Source: Nitrosomonadales bacterium (GTDB lineage Bacteria; Pseudomonadota; Gammaproteobacteria; Burkholderiales; Gallionellaceae). From it: DNA of 46,368 bases. The stretch lies in the NCBI GenBank assembly GCA_016197305.1, contig JACPVZ010000100.1, forward strand, positions 1 to 46,368, written 5' to 3'. The notes under the pieces are model-generated. The model saw only the letters and a program-made list of their open reading frames with translations. It had not been told where the DNA came from and searched no databases. This document shows, piece by piece, positions 16,768 through 25,277 of the stretch; the stretch's first letter is position 1, and each line of letters opens with the position of its first letter. A program made the position numbers and the translations under genes.

Positions 16768-19486
16768 TATTTCGGCGAATTTCGAAGACGCGCTGACGCA
16801 ATCCCTGAAGGGCGTCGAGAATCTGACGTCGCAATACATTGCTGAGTTTGCTGCCAGGCTGGCACCTGTCTATGGAGTCAGCGAAAACAGACTTGCAGAG
16901 GTGGTTAAAAATCTGGAAACCAAGCTTGTTACCACCCAAGGTGCAGGTACTTCCATCGTGGATCAGCATACTGAACATGATGATACATGGCATGAAAGAA
17001 GAGAAGACATCAACTGGGATTACTGGAAGGATTATGAAAAGCAGTTGATTGCAGAAAGTTGGGGGCCGCATGTTGTCAGCACGATGGGAGATGTCACAGG
17101 AAAAATTCTTGGCTTGTTGAAAAATCCAGAGGACGTAGGGGATTGGAAACGCAGAGGGCTGGTAATCGGCCATGTGCAATCAGGGAAAACGGCAAACTAT
17201 ATCGGCCTGATCTCAAAAGCGGCAGATGCCGGGTACAAGTTCATCATCGTCATCGCCGGCATACACAACAACCTGCGCGCGCAGACGCAGCAGCGTGTGG
17301 ATGAAGGGTTTATCGGACGAAGCAGCGATCCAAACAGAAGGGGGAAGCTGCTGGGTGTTGGTATTCTGCATCCGAACCGGCGTTTCCCCGTTACGTTGAC
17401 CACTACGGACAAGGATTTCGACAAGCGCTTCGCCAGCCAGCTGGGCGGCGACTTGCAGGTATATAAGCAACCGGTCATTGTGGTGATCAAGAAGAATGTA
17501 TCCACACTGAAGAGTCTTTATTCCTGGCTGAAGGAATTGAATACACGGGAGTCAGCGGACAAGATTGATAATATCCCCATGTTGATGATTGATGACGAGG
17601 CGGATAATGCGTCTATCAACACCAACAGAGAAGACCTTGACCCCACAGCGACCAACAGGGAGCTCAGGAATATCCTCAGCCTGTTCAGGAAGAGTTGCTA
17701 TGTCGGTTATACGGCTACGCCGTTCGCCAATATATTCATTGATCCAGATACGGATAAAGAGATGCTTGACGATCTCGATCTTTTTCCAAGGGATTTTATC
17801 TATTGCCTCGATGCGCCAACCAACTATTTCGGCCCGCAGAAAGTATTCGTTGATGAGGAGTCGAGTTCGTCCATTCTGAGAACGATAGACGATGCTGAAG
17901 TTATTGTTCCACTCAAGCACAAGAAGGATCATCTCGTCAGCGAGCTGCCGATTTCGCTGAAAAAGGCCATTCACGCATTCATTGTCGGGAATGCCATCCG
18001 CATTGCCAGAGAGCACCGCAACAAACATGCATCCATGATGGTAAATGCATCGCGGTTCGTGGATGTGCAGCGCCAGTTCAGGGCGCATATTTCCCTATAC
18101 ATGAAAGAAATAAAGAATGCCGTGATGTTCAACTATGCGCTGCCAGAGGAGAAGGCGCTTAAAGACACTCACATGCGGGCATTGCGGGAAATATTTGATG
18201 AGGAATTTTCGGGTGGACGCGAATCCTGGCAGGATATTCAGAAAGTTCTGTATGAAGCTGTAGATGCCATAAAAATATTCGTGGTAAACAGCAAATCAGA
18301 TGAAGCGCTCGATTACCGCTGGGCGGAAGAAAATGGTGAATCGCTCACCGCGCTTGCCATTGGTGGGTTGAGCCTGTCACGCGGCCTTACCCTTGAAGGG
18401 TTGATGGTCAGTTACATGTACCGGAATACCAAGATGTATGACACGCTCATGCAGATGGGCCGCTGGTTCGGTTATCGCGCAGGCTATGAGGATTTGTGCC
18501 GCGTCTGGCTGCCGTCAGAGTCGCAGGGATGGTATTCGCATATTGCAGAAGCCACCGAGGAACTGCGCCAGCAGATCAAGCAGATGCGCCGGGATCGCCT
18601 GAGTCCGATAGATTTCGGCCTGTATGTTCGGGCACATCCGGATGCTTTGCTTGTTACGGCGCTTAACAAAATGCGTGACGCAGAGCGCAGGCCATTCAAA
18701 ATTAACCTCAGCGGCACACTGACGGAAACATTTATTGTGCCGTCCGACACAGGCATTGTCAGTGAGAATCAGGAACTGATGAAGAAGCTTTTTGCCGATC
18801 TGCAGCAGCACTATCCTGTCCAGCGGAAACCTGTTGGGAATTCTTACTTCTGGGAGGCTGTTGATTGGGAACTGGCCGAGAAATTTCTCATGGAATTTAA
18901 ATTCCACCGGCAGATTCAGGATAAAAAAACCACTGCCCTCGATTATCTGCGGAAAGTTTCTGATAAATACCCAGCGGTGGATATCGCTTTTATTTCTCTT
19001 GAGAGACCGAAACCCAGCACTACGGATTTTAGAATTTCCGGCATGGATGTTATGTATTGCCAGGAGCGCGCGGTTGGAGCCTCGGCCAAAGGAGGCATCC
19101 GTGAACCTCTTGAGGAAAAAGGCTATTACATCACCAACAAGCAGCGTGTCGCCAGCCGTGGTGCTGAATCAATTGGGCTGGGGGACGACCTGCGGAAAAA
19201 AGCTGAAGCGACCGCTGAGGAAGACGGGATGAACATAGCCGATAAATACTACCGGGAGATGCGTCCACGCCCACTGCTGATGCTGCATGCAGTGAAGCTG
19301 GTGCATAAAATAAAAGAGAAAAACATTGAAGAGCTGTTGCTTGATCAGGTTCCGGCAATGGGTATCAGTTTCCCCGGTGGCGACTATTCAATAACGGTGG
19401 ACTATGTGGTGAACAAAGTCTGGGTGAAGCAGATGCAGGAAGAATCATTCGATGATCCGGATGAGGAAGAGGACTATGACAATTGA
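16760..19486 (+). CDS. Z1-domain superfamily-II-like ATPase
   Basis: The 908-residue protein carries the Z1 domain. Walker A is GHVQSGKTANY (~137-147), Walker B is DDEAD (278-282), followed by a TATPFAN motif III-like segment (~315) and an arginine-finger-like QMGRWFGYR near 565. These are the marks of a helicase or translocase motor. N-terminal (1-120) and C-terminal (~650-908) parts are not recognised; the last 15 residues are strongly acidic. The gene overlaps the GHKL gene by 8 bases and the nuclease gene by 11. In this operon type the Z1 protein is thought to be the motor of a restriction complex; which strand or end it acts on is unknown. Confidence 0.88.
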   Translation: MSDISANFEDALTQSLKGVENLTSQYIAEFAARLAPVYGVSENRLAEVVKNLETKLVTTQGAGTSIVDQHTEHDDTWHERREDINWDYWKDYEKQLIAESWGPHVVSTMGDVTGKILGLLKNPEDVGDWKRRGLVIGHVQSGKTANYIGLISKAADAGYKFIIVIAGIHNNLRAQTQQRVDEGFIGRSSDPNRRGKLLGVGILHPNRRFPVTLTTTDKDFDKRFASQLGGDLQVYKQPVIVVIKKNVSTLKSLYSWLKELNTRESADKIDNIPMLMIDDEADNASINTNREDLDPTATNRELRNILSLFRKSCYVGYTATPFANIFIDPDTDKEMLDDLDLFPRDFIYCLDAPTNYFGPQKVFVDEESSSSILRTIDDAEVIVPLKHKKDHLVSELPISLKKAIHAFIVGNAIRIAREHRNKHASMMVNASRFVDVQRQFRAHISLYMKEIKNAVMFNYALPEEKALKDTHMRALREIFDEEFSGGRESWQDIQKVLYEAVDAIKIFVVNSKSDEALDYRWAEENGESLTALAIGGLSLSRGLTLEGLMVSYMYRNTKMYDTLMQMGRWFGYRAGYEDLCRVWLPSESQGWYSHIAEATEELRQQIKQMRRDRLSPIDFGLYVRAHPDALLVTALNKMRDAERRPFKINLSGTLTETFIVPSDTGIVSENQELMKKLFADLQQHYPVQRKPVGNSYFWEAVDWELAEKFLMEFKFHRQIQDKKTTALDYLRKVSDKYPAVDIAFISLERPKPSTTDFRISGMDVMYCQERAVGASAKGGIREPLEEKGYYITNKQRVASRGAESIGLGDDLRKKAEATAEEDGMNIADKYYREMRPRPLLMLHAVKLVHKIKEKNIEELLLDQVPAMGISFPGGDYSITVDYVVNKVWVKQMQEESFDDPDEEEDYDN

Positions 19487-20453
19487 CCGCCTTCCTTGGG
19501 GAGAAATCCAGACACCCGTCAGCGAAATAAACCGTCTAAGGGTGGACAGTAGCCATCCTTATGATTTTTTCTGGGGCAAAGATGTATCCGGCCATTGCCT
19601 CCTGGTGCTCAGGTTTGATGCAGCGTTGCTGGATGACATCAAAATCAGAAAAATAATTCTCACCGGCATCACGACAGACATCCGCATCATTCCTGATACA
19701 GCAGATGGCGTATTCCTTATCACACTGCAGAATACCGAAAGCGCGGATATTTTCCTTACTCTATGTGAGGCTCTGGTTAAAAAAACCAGGAATGCTCCGG
19801 ATGTTCACGCGGTCATTGCAGTAATCTATTCCCAATTGGAACGCTGGCGGACTCTGCTGAGCAGTGCAAGACATAATCGCCTGTCAGCACAGGAAGTGCA
19901 GGGGTTGTTCGGAGAACTCCAATTTCTTGAGGAGTGTATTGACGGGCAGCATGTCAGTATTCAAGCTGCCATTGAAGGATGGCAGGGGCCGAAGGGAGCG
20001 CCGCATGACTTCATATTCGGCCAGTCTGCCGTGGAAATAAAATCCATCAGCGGATCATATGCAGACTCGGTGAGAATCTCCACCGAATCCCAGCTGACAA
20101 CGCATCTTGATACGCTGCATCTGCGCATTACATTCCTGACGGTGGATACGGACTGCAAGTCAGGCCTGTCACTGAATGACCTGATAATCCGGCTGACGGA
20201 GAGAATAAAAGACGGCGAGCTCGTCTTCACGTTTGAGGAAAAACTTGTTGCAGCCGGTTACGTTGATATTCCGGAATATGATTTTCCCTGTTTTTCCGTG
20301 ATTCAAACGCAAACCTACGAAGTCAGAGACGGCTTTCCGCGTATTACGCCGGAATCACTGGCACCGGGAATAAGTGATGTTTCCTACTGCATTGCCTTCA
20401 GCAGCATTGCCGGATATATCTGCGACTCGTTCATTCCCGGAGGGGCGAAATGA
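19476..20453 (+). CDS. PD-(D/E)XK motif protein (DUF4420-like), probable nuclease
   Basis: The 325-residue product fits the PD-(D/E)XK motif family that accompanies Z1 proteins. A GLFGELQFLEE helix carries a candidate Glu147, then PHDF gives Asp178 and VEIKS gives E187-x-K189, making the E...D...ExK catalytic pattern of restriction-type nucleases. ATG 19476 is chosen over 19452 because it follows AGGAAGAGG. It overlaps the Z1 gene by 11 bases and the AIPR gene by 4. It is the likely DNA-cutting subunit of the system, which contains no other standard restriction enzyme apart from Vsr. Confidence 0.8.
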   Translation: MTIDRLPWGEIQTPVSEINRLRVDSSHPYDFFWGKDVSGHCLLVLRFDAALLDDIKIRKIILTGITTDIRIIPDTADGVFLITLQNTESADIFLTLCEALVKKTRNAPDVHAVIAVIYSQLERWRTLLSSARHNRLSAQEVQGLFGELQFLEECIDGQHVSIQAAIEGWQGPKGAPHDFIFGQSAVEIKSISGSYADSVRISTESQLTTHLDTLHLRITFLTVDTDCKSGLSLNDLIIRLTERIKDGELVFTFEEKLVAAGYVDIPEYDFPCFSVIQTQTYEVRDGFPRITPESLAPGISDVSYCIAFSSIAGYICDSFIPGGAK

Positions 20454-22522
20454 GCATGGACATAGAAGAATTCTTCCACGATTTCAGGCAGGATTTGCTC
20501 TCAGGTGCGGAAGCCAGAGAGGATTTTCTGGAAGCGGAATTCGCTCTCAGTGCGACAAAGGAACTGGAGGAGTCCGGAGCCATTGAGGGCTTTGAGCCAT
20601 GCCATTACAAAGCGCCGCGTGGCATGCGGGTGGACGGGTACTGGCTCAATGATGACGGTATTTCCATTGACCTATTTATCGTGGATTTTGCCAATAGAGA
20701 GGTACTTGAATCTCTGACGCGCAGTGATGTGGATGCACTGTTTAAACGCATCGAGAATTTTTTTACTGCCTGCTCTTTAAAGGGACTCTACAGCGAACTT
20801 GAAGAAACATCTCTCGGGTATGGTCTGGCGAGAGATATATCTGGCCGTGCAAGCACTTTTGCCAAGGTGAATTTCTATCTGCTCTCGGAACGCCTGCTCA
20901 GTGAGAAGGTGCAGGCTGTCGAGGACAAGCTCCACCAAGGGTGGACTTTTACTTACAACATCTGGGACATTGCGCGCCTCCACCGGATCAAGACTTCCCG
21001 TGGTGCCAAGGAGGAGGTGGTTATTGATTTTGAGTCCATGTTCGGACAAGGCATTCCATGCCTGCCCGCACACATCAAATCTGCTGACTATGAATCCTAT
21101 TTGATGGTCATGCCTGCAACGATTCTAGGCGATCTATATGGCAAATATGGCGACAGGCTATTGGAACAGAATGTTCGCTGCTTTCTGCAGGCGCGGGGCA
21201 AGGTTAATAAGGGAATGCGTTCTACTATTCTCAATGATCCTGAAATGTTTTTTGCCTACAACAATGGGATTACGGCGACAGCCCGTGAGGTGATTGCCGA
21301 ACCCAAGGCGGATGGTATCTATATCAGGGAAATAAAAGACCTCCAGATTGTAAACGGTGGGCAGACCACGGCATCGCTGTTTCATACCAGCAGGAAGGAT
21401 AAAGCCTCTCTCGAAAAGATATTCGTGCAGATGAAGCTCTCCGTGGTGGATAGTGAAAAAGGTGAAGAGGTCATTCCAAGAATTTCCGAATATGCCAATA
21501 CGCAAAACAAAGTTAATGCGGCGGATTTTTTCTCCAACCATCCATTCCATATAAGGATGGAGGAATTTTCCCGGCGTCTCTGGGCACCACCTCAGCAGGG
21601 GGCGCTGCGCGAAAGTAAATGGTTCTACGAACGCGCTAGGGGGCAGTATTCCGATGCACAGGCGAAAATTTCAAAAGCTGAAAAAAAGAAATTTCTTGCA
21701 GAGTTTCCATCATCCCAGATGTTCGCCAAGACTGACCTGGCGAAATTTGAGAATGTATGGGAAGACAAACCGACCTATGTAAATCTTGGGGCGCAGAAAA
21801 ACTTTGCACAGTACGCAAAAAGGATTGGCCAGGAGTGGGCAAAGAATCCCGATAATTTCAATGAGCTCTATTACAAGCGAGCTATCGCGAGGGCGATCCT
21901 ATTCAGGAAAACGGAAAAAATTGTGTCCGTGCAGTCATGGTACAGCGGTGGCTACAGAGCAAACATTGTGGCTTATACCCTGGCTCTGCTTTCCACGCTA
22001 TGCGCTGATATGGGCAAATCATTCGATTTCATGAAGGTGTGGGAAACGCAGGACATTACGGACGTGATGAGAGACGCAATTGAAATAACCGCGAAGGTCG
22101 TGTTTGACAGCATCATGACCCCAATGGCCGGGATTTCAAATATTTCGGAGTGGTGCAAGAAAGAAGCCTGCTGGGATCGCCTTCAACTGAAGGCCGGCGA
22201 ATTAAAGTCTTTACTGCCCAAGCCATTTTTAAGCGGTCTCGTTGATAAAGAAAATATTGTCGAAGAGGTAAAGTCGGCTGCCAAAGTTCAGAAGATTGAC
22301 AACGGAATTGAGGCGCAGAAAAAAGTAATGAGTATTCCCGCTGCAAAATGGCGACAGATTATGGCCGATGGCAATAAGAAAAATATTTTCTCGCCAATGG
22401 AAACAGGGATTCTTCAGGTTGCATCACAGATACCAGCCAAAATCCCATCTGAGAAACAATCGATCATGCTGATTGACGTACTGGCGAAGGCTGCCCTAGA
22501 AGGGATAGTTTCCCCCGGCTAA
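20450..22522 (+). CDS. AIPR family protein (abortive infection phage resistance)
   Basis: The 690-residue protein matches the AIPR family: FFAYNNGITATA near 266-277, LQIVNGGQTTASLF near 298-311, and QNKVNAADFFSNHPFH around 355. AIPR members are named from a phage-resistance gene and recur beside Z1, MORC-like and PD-(D/E)XK genes. Their biochemical role is unsettled. The ATG overlaps the previous stop (ATGA). The protein has no signal peptide or obvious membrane helix. It ends the six-gene operon; no terminator is clear after it. Confidence 0.85.
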   Translation: MSMDIEEFFHDFRQDLLSGAEAREDFLEAEFALSATKELEESGAIEGFEPCHYKAPRGMRVDGYWLNDDGISIDLFIVDFANREVLESLTRSDVDALFKRIENFFTACSLKGLYSELEETSLGYGLARDISGRASTFAKVNFYLLSERLLSEKVQAVEDKLHQGWTFTYNIWDIARLHRIKTSRGAKEEVVIDFESMFGQGIPCLPAHIKSADYESYLMVMPATILGDLYGKYGDRLLEQNVRCFLQARGKVNKGMRSTILNDPEMFFAYNNGITATAREVIAEPKADGIYIREIKDLQIVNGGQTTASLFHTSRKDKASLEKIFVQMKLSVVDSEKGEEVIPRISEYANTQNKVNAADFFSNHPFHIRMEEFSRRLWAPPQQGALRESKWFYERARGQYSDAQAKISKAEKKKFLAEFPSSQMFAKTDLAKFENVWEDKPTYVNLGAQKNFAQYAKRIGQEWAKNPDNFNELYYKRAIARAILFRKTEKIVSVQSWYSGGYRANIVAYTLALLSTLCADMGKSFDFMKVWETQDITDVMRDAIEITAKVVFDSIMTPMAGISNISEWCKKEACWDRLQLKAGELKSLLPKPFLSGLVDKENIVEEVKSAAKVQKIDNGIEAQKKVMSIPAAKWRQIMADGNKKNIFSPMETGILQVASQIPAKIPSEKQSIMLIDVLAKAALEGIVSPG

Positions 22523-22628
22523 AGCAGTGGTGTTTTGTCTTTGATCACATAAATTGAGTGCCGCCAGTTTTGCATGTATGATGCGCAGCTTATTGCACAA
22601 TATTCTGTAACAGGCAATCGGGGGAATT

Positions 22629-22919
22629 ATGGGGATCTCTGTACGTGACGTAGTGGCGTTTTCTCAGGCGCGTGCCAATCTTTCTGATTTGGCAGATCAG
22701 GTCAAGGCGGGGGCGGAGAAGATAATTACCAAGAACGGCGAAAGTTATGTCGCGCTGATTGATACTGAACGCCTTGATTATTACCACCGGTTGGAACGTG
22801 AGCACATTCATCTGCTGTTGGTTGATGAAATCGGGAAGGGGTTGGATGATGTGGCGGCGGGTCTGGTGAAGGATGCACGCCAGACCATCCAGAAACTCAA
22901 GCGTCGGCGCGCAGCCTAA
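22629..22919 (+). CDS. type II antitoxin, Phd/YefM family
   Basis: The 96-residue protein begins with a Phd/YefM-like DNA-binding domain (VVAFSQARANLSDLADQV, then KIITKNGESYVALI), the usual N-terminus of these antitoxins. The C-terminal part (~60-96) is charged and helical, as expected for a toxin-wrapping tail. It should repress its own operon and neutralise the downstream toxin. The toxin gene starts 12 bases later. The pair sits at the right border of the accessory island, where addiction modules commonly stabilise mobile DNA. Confidence 0.87.
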   Translation: MGISVRDVVAFSQARANLSDLADQVKAGAEKIITKNGESYVALIDTERLDYYHRLEREHIHLLLVDEIGKGLDDVAAGLVKDARQTIQKLKRRRAA

Positions 22920-22931
22920 GCAGAGGCCAAT

Positions 22932-23309
22932 GTGGCAAGGAAAGCCATTGTCAAACTGACTGCAAACTTCGAGCGTAACCTCGAAGCAATCGAGGTGTTT
23001 CTGGTCAAGGTGGACGCCGCACAAGCTTATGACCGTCTGCTGGATGAGTTGAGCGACACCTTGATTCCCAACCTTGAGCATTTTCCGGCGCTGGGGCGAT
23101 CTTTCCTTGAGCGTCCAGTGTGTTCTGTGGAAGTAGCGAATGCCCTTGCGCGCTTGCAATCGAAATTGCATGACGGTGAATTGCGCGAATACCTGTTTGC
23201 CGATTACCTGGTGCTGTATGCGCAGTTTGGCGATGTCATTTATCTGCTGTCGATCAAACATCACCGTGAGCTTTCGTTTGATTTTCAGTCGCTCTGGTCG
23301 AGAAATTGA
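22932..23309 (+). CDS. ParE/RelE-superfamily toxin
   Basis: The 125-residue product starts with GTG (22932). Its fold signature is that of the RelE/ParE superfamily: an IVKLTANFERNLEAIEVFL helix, PNLEHFPALGRSF with a conserved-looking Gly-Arg, REYLFADYLVLY, and IYLLSIKHHRELSFDF near the end. These are mRNA interferases or gyrase inhibitors; which of the two applies cannot be read reliably. It is somewhat longer than typical ParE (~95-100 aa). Pairing with the Phd-type gene supports the call. Confidence 0.82.
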   Translation: MARKAIVKLTANFERNLEAIEVFLVKVDAAQAYDRLLDELSDTLIPNLEHFPALGRSFLERPVCSVEVANALARLQSKLHDGELREYLFADYLVLYAQFGDVIYLLSIKHHRELSFDFQSLWSRN

Positions 23310-23475
23310 CAAGCATCAAAACGAGCAAGTGTGCATTTCATGCACTGTGTTGCGCTGTTTTTTTAGGGACGTTTTAGTCGGTGAAAGTTTCTTGTGTAGA
23401 TTTTCACCGCGTCCGGATTGACGCTGCCTTGGTTGCTGCACATAATCGGCACAGATTTTTCATATCGGATTTTTC
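23310..23475. other. island-to-backbone junction with two small hairpins
   Basis: GTGCAT/ATGCAC (23332-23346, 3-base loop) and GGTGAAA/TTTTCACC (23381-23409) can form hairpins; neither has a terminator T-run directly after it. No integrase fragment, tRNA or copy of the guaA 3' end was seen here. Confidence 0.35.
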
Positions 23476-24999
23476 ATGACGGTCATCCGCCAGCAGGATT
23501 TCATCGACAGCATCGCGGACGCGTTGCAGTTCATTTCTTATTACCATCCCGCCGACTTTGTCCACGCGTTAGCCGACGCGTATCGCATCGAGCAGTCGCC
23601 TGCCGCCAAGGACGCGATCGCGCAGATACTGGCGAACTCGCGGATGTGCGCGCAGGGGCGCCGGCCGATCTGCCAGGATACCGGCATCGTGGTGGCATTC
23701 GTGCGGGTGGGCATGGCGGTGCGTTGGGATGCGGCGATGGACATTGTCGAAATGGTCAATGCGGGGGTGCGCAAGGCCTACTTGGATCCCGATAACGTGC
23801 TGCGCGCTTCCGTCGTGACCGATCCTGCGGGCAGGCGCAACAATACCGGTGACAACACGCCGGCGGTGGTGCATGTGGAGCTGGTGCAGGGCGATAAGGT
23901 GGAGGTGCGCATCGCGGCCAAGGGCGGCGGTTCGGAGAACAAGGCGGTGCTGGAGATGCTCAATCCGGGCGACGATATCGTCGAGTGGGTGTTGCAGCGC
24001 GTGCCGGAGATGGGGGCAGGCTGGTGTCCACCGGGTATGCTGGGCATCGGGATCGGCGGTACGGCGGAAAAGGCCATGCTGCTGGCCAAAGAGGCGCTGA
24101 TGCAATCCATCGACATGCACGAGCTGAAGGCACGTGGCGCACAGAACCGGCTCGAGGAGTTGCGCATCGAGTTGCACGGCAAGGTGAACGCGTTGGGTAT
24201 CGGCGCGCAGGGCTTGGGCGGGCTGACCACGGTGATGGATGTGAAGATACTCGATTATCCGACCCATGCGGCTTCCAAACCGATCGCGATCATTCCCAAT
24301 TGTGCGGCGACGCGGCATATCCATTTCGAACTGGACGGCAGCGGCGTGGCTGAATTTGCGCCGCCCAAACTTGAAGACTATCCCGATATCGGCTGGCATC
24401 CGGCGCAGGATGCGCGGCGCGTGGATTTATCCACGATAACAAAGGATGAAATTGCGCAATGGCAACCGGGCGAAACAGTGTTACTCTCCGGCAAGCTGCT
24501 GACGGGGCGTGATGCCGCGCATAAACGCATCGCCGAGATGTTGGCGCGCGGTGAAAAACTGCCATCCGGCGTGGATTTTACTGACCGCTTCATTTATTAT
24601 GTCGGGCCGGTCGATCCGGTGCGCGACGAGGTGGTCGGTCCTGCCGGACCGACGACTGCGACGCGCATGGACCAGTTCACAGAAATGATGTTGGCGCAGA
24701 CGGGTTTGATCGGTATGGTCGGCAAGGCTGAGCGAGGCAAGGCTGCTATCGAGTCGATCAGGAAGCACGGCGCGGTGTATCTGATGGCCGTCGGTGGGGC
24801 AGCTTATCTGGTGTCCAAGGCGATACGCAGTGCGAGGGTCGTGGCATTTGCCGATTTGGGCATGGAAGCGATCTACGAATTTGAAGTTGAGGATATGCCG
24901 GTAACGGTGGCAGTGGATGCGCGAGGAATCTCGGTGCATGACACCGGTCCGGCAGAATGGCGCAAACGTATCGGGATGATTCCGATGAAGCGGATTTAA
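23476..24999 (+). CDS. fumarate hydratase class I (oxygen-sensitive, Fe-S)
   Basis: Class I fumarase interconverts fumarate and malate in the TCA cycle using a [4Fe-4S] cluster. The 507-residue single chain joins the alpha (residues ~1-290) and beta (~330-507) parts, as in FumA/FumB. The three cluster Cys are visible: C66 in ICQDTG, C184 in GWCPPG and C276 in PNCAATRH. The beta part has VDFTDRFIYYVGP and PAGPTTATRMD. It is shorter than E. coli FumA (548 aa) but complete. It marks the return of backbone-like codon use after the island. Confidence 0.94.
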   Translation: MTVIRQQDFIDSIADALQFISYYHPADFVHALADAYRIEQSPAAKDAIAQILANSRMCAQGRRPICQDTGIVVAFVRVGMAVRWDAAMDIVEMVNAGVRKAYLDPDNVLRASVVTDPAGRRNNTGDNTPAVVHVELVQGDKVEVRIAAKGGGSENKAVLEMLNPGDDIVEWVLQRVPEMGAGWCPPGMLGIGIGGTAEKAMLLAKEALMQSIDMHELKARGAQNRLEELRIELHGKVNALGIGAQGLGGLTTVMDVKILDYPTHAASKPIAIIPNCAATRHIHFELDGSGVAEFAPPKLEDYPDIGWHPAQDARRVDLSTITKDEIAQWQPGETVLLSGKLLTGRDAAHKRIAEMLARGEKLPSGVDFTDRFIYYVGPVDPVRDEVVGPAGPTTATRMDQFTEMMLAQTGLIGMVGKAERGKAAIESIRKHGAVYLMAVGGAAYLVSKAIRSARVVAFADLGMEAIYEFEVEDMPVTVAVDARGISVHDTGPAEWRKRIGMIPMKRI

Positions 25000-25021
25000 T
25001 TTAATTGGTTTTAAAGTTTTA

Positions 25022-25142
25022 CCAACCGTAGCGAGCGACAGGAGAGCAAGGCGCGAATGAAGCGATAAACCGGAATGTGCTTATGCACATGAGGATTTTG
25101 AGCGATTGAGCAACGTAGCTATCGTGGCGCGCAGTAGGTTGG
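25022..25142. repeat. 121-bp imperfect palindromic repeat
   Basis: The unit opens with CCAACC (25022-25027) and closes with GGTTGG (25137-25142). At its exact centre is a perfect hairpin, ATGTGC (25075-25080) with GCACAT (25085-25090). Between these, AGCGATAAACC and its mirror show imperfect complementarity. The symmetry suggests a mobile or folding palindromic element, ending 9 bases before the SRP RNA. No coding potential was recognised. Confidence 0.45.
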
Positions 25143-25151
25143 AAATGAATT

Positions 25152-25247
25152 GGCGGGTCTCCCCGCATTGCAGGTTGGTGAACCTGGTCAGATCCGGAAG
25201 GAAGCAGCCACAACTAATTACTGCAAGTGCCGGGGGTAAGGCTCGCC
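25152..25247 (+). ncRNA. ffs: 4.5S signal recognition particle RNA (small bacterial type)
   Basis: The conserved SRP domain IV is plain: GGTCAGATCCGGAAGGAAGC with the GGAA tetraloop, opposite GTGCCGGG. The ends GGCGGG (25152-25157) and CTCGCC (25242-25247) pair to close a single long hairpin of ~96 nt, the usual 4.5S size. It binds Ffh and targets membrane proteins co-translationally. Exact ends are taken from the pairing; mature ends may differ by a few bases. No T-rich terminator follows closely. Confidence 0.95.
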
Positions 25248-25277
25248 TCCTATTGAGAAGTCGTTTGGGGGAAGGCG

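Noticed and set aside
23381-23409. Terminator after the toxin gene
   Set aside because: The stem pairs well but the loop is 14 bases and no T-run follows.
22522-23475. Far-side copy of the guaA 3' end (attR)
   Set aside because: No stretch resembling GAGTGGGAATAAG was found by eye; a gapped search could still find a decayed copy.
23569-24399. Minus-strand frame of 276 codons opposite fumarase
   Set aside because: It is His/Arg-rich shadow coding of a GC-rich gene.
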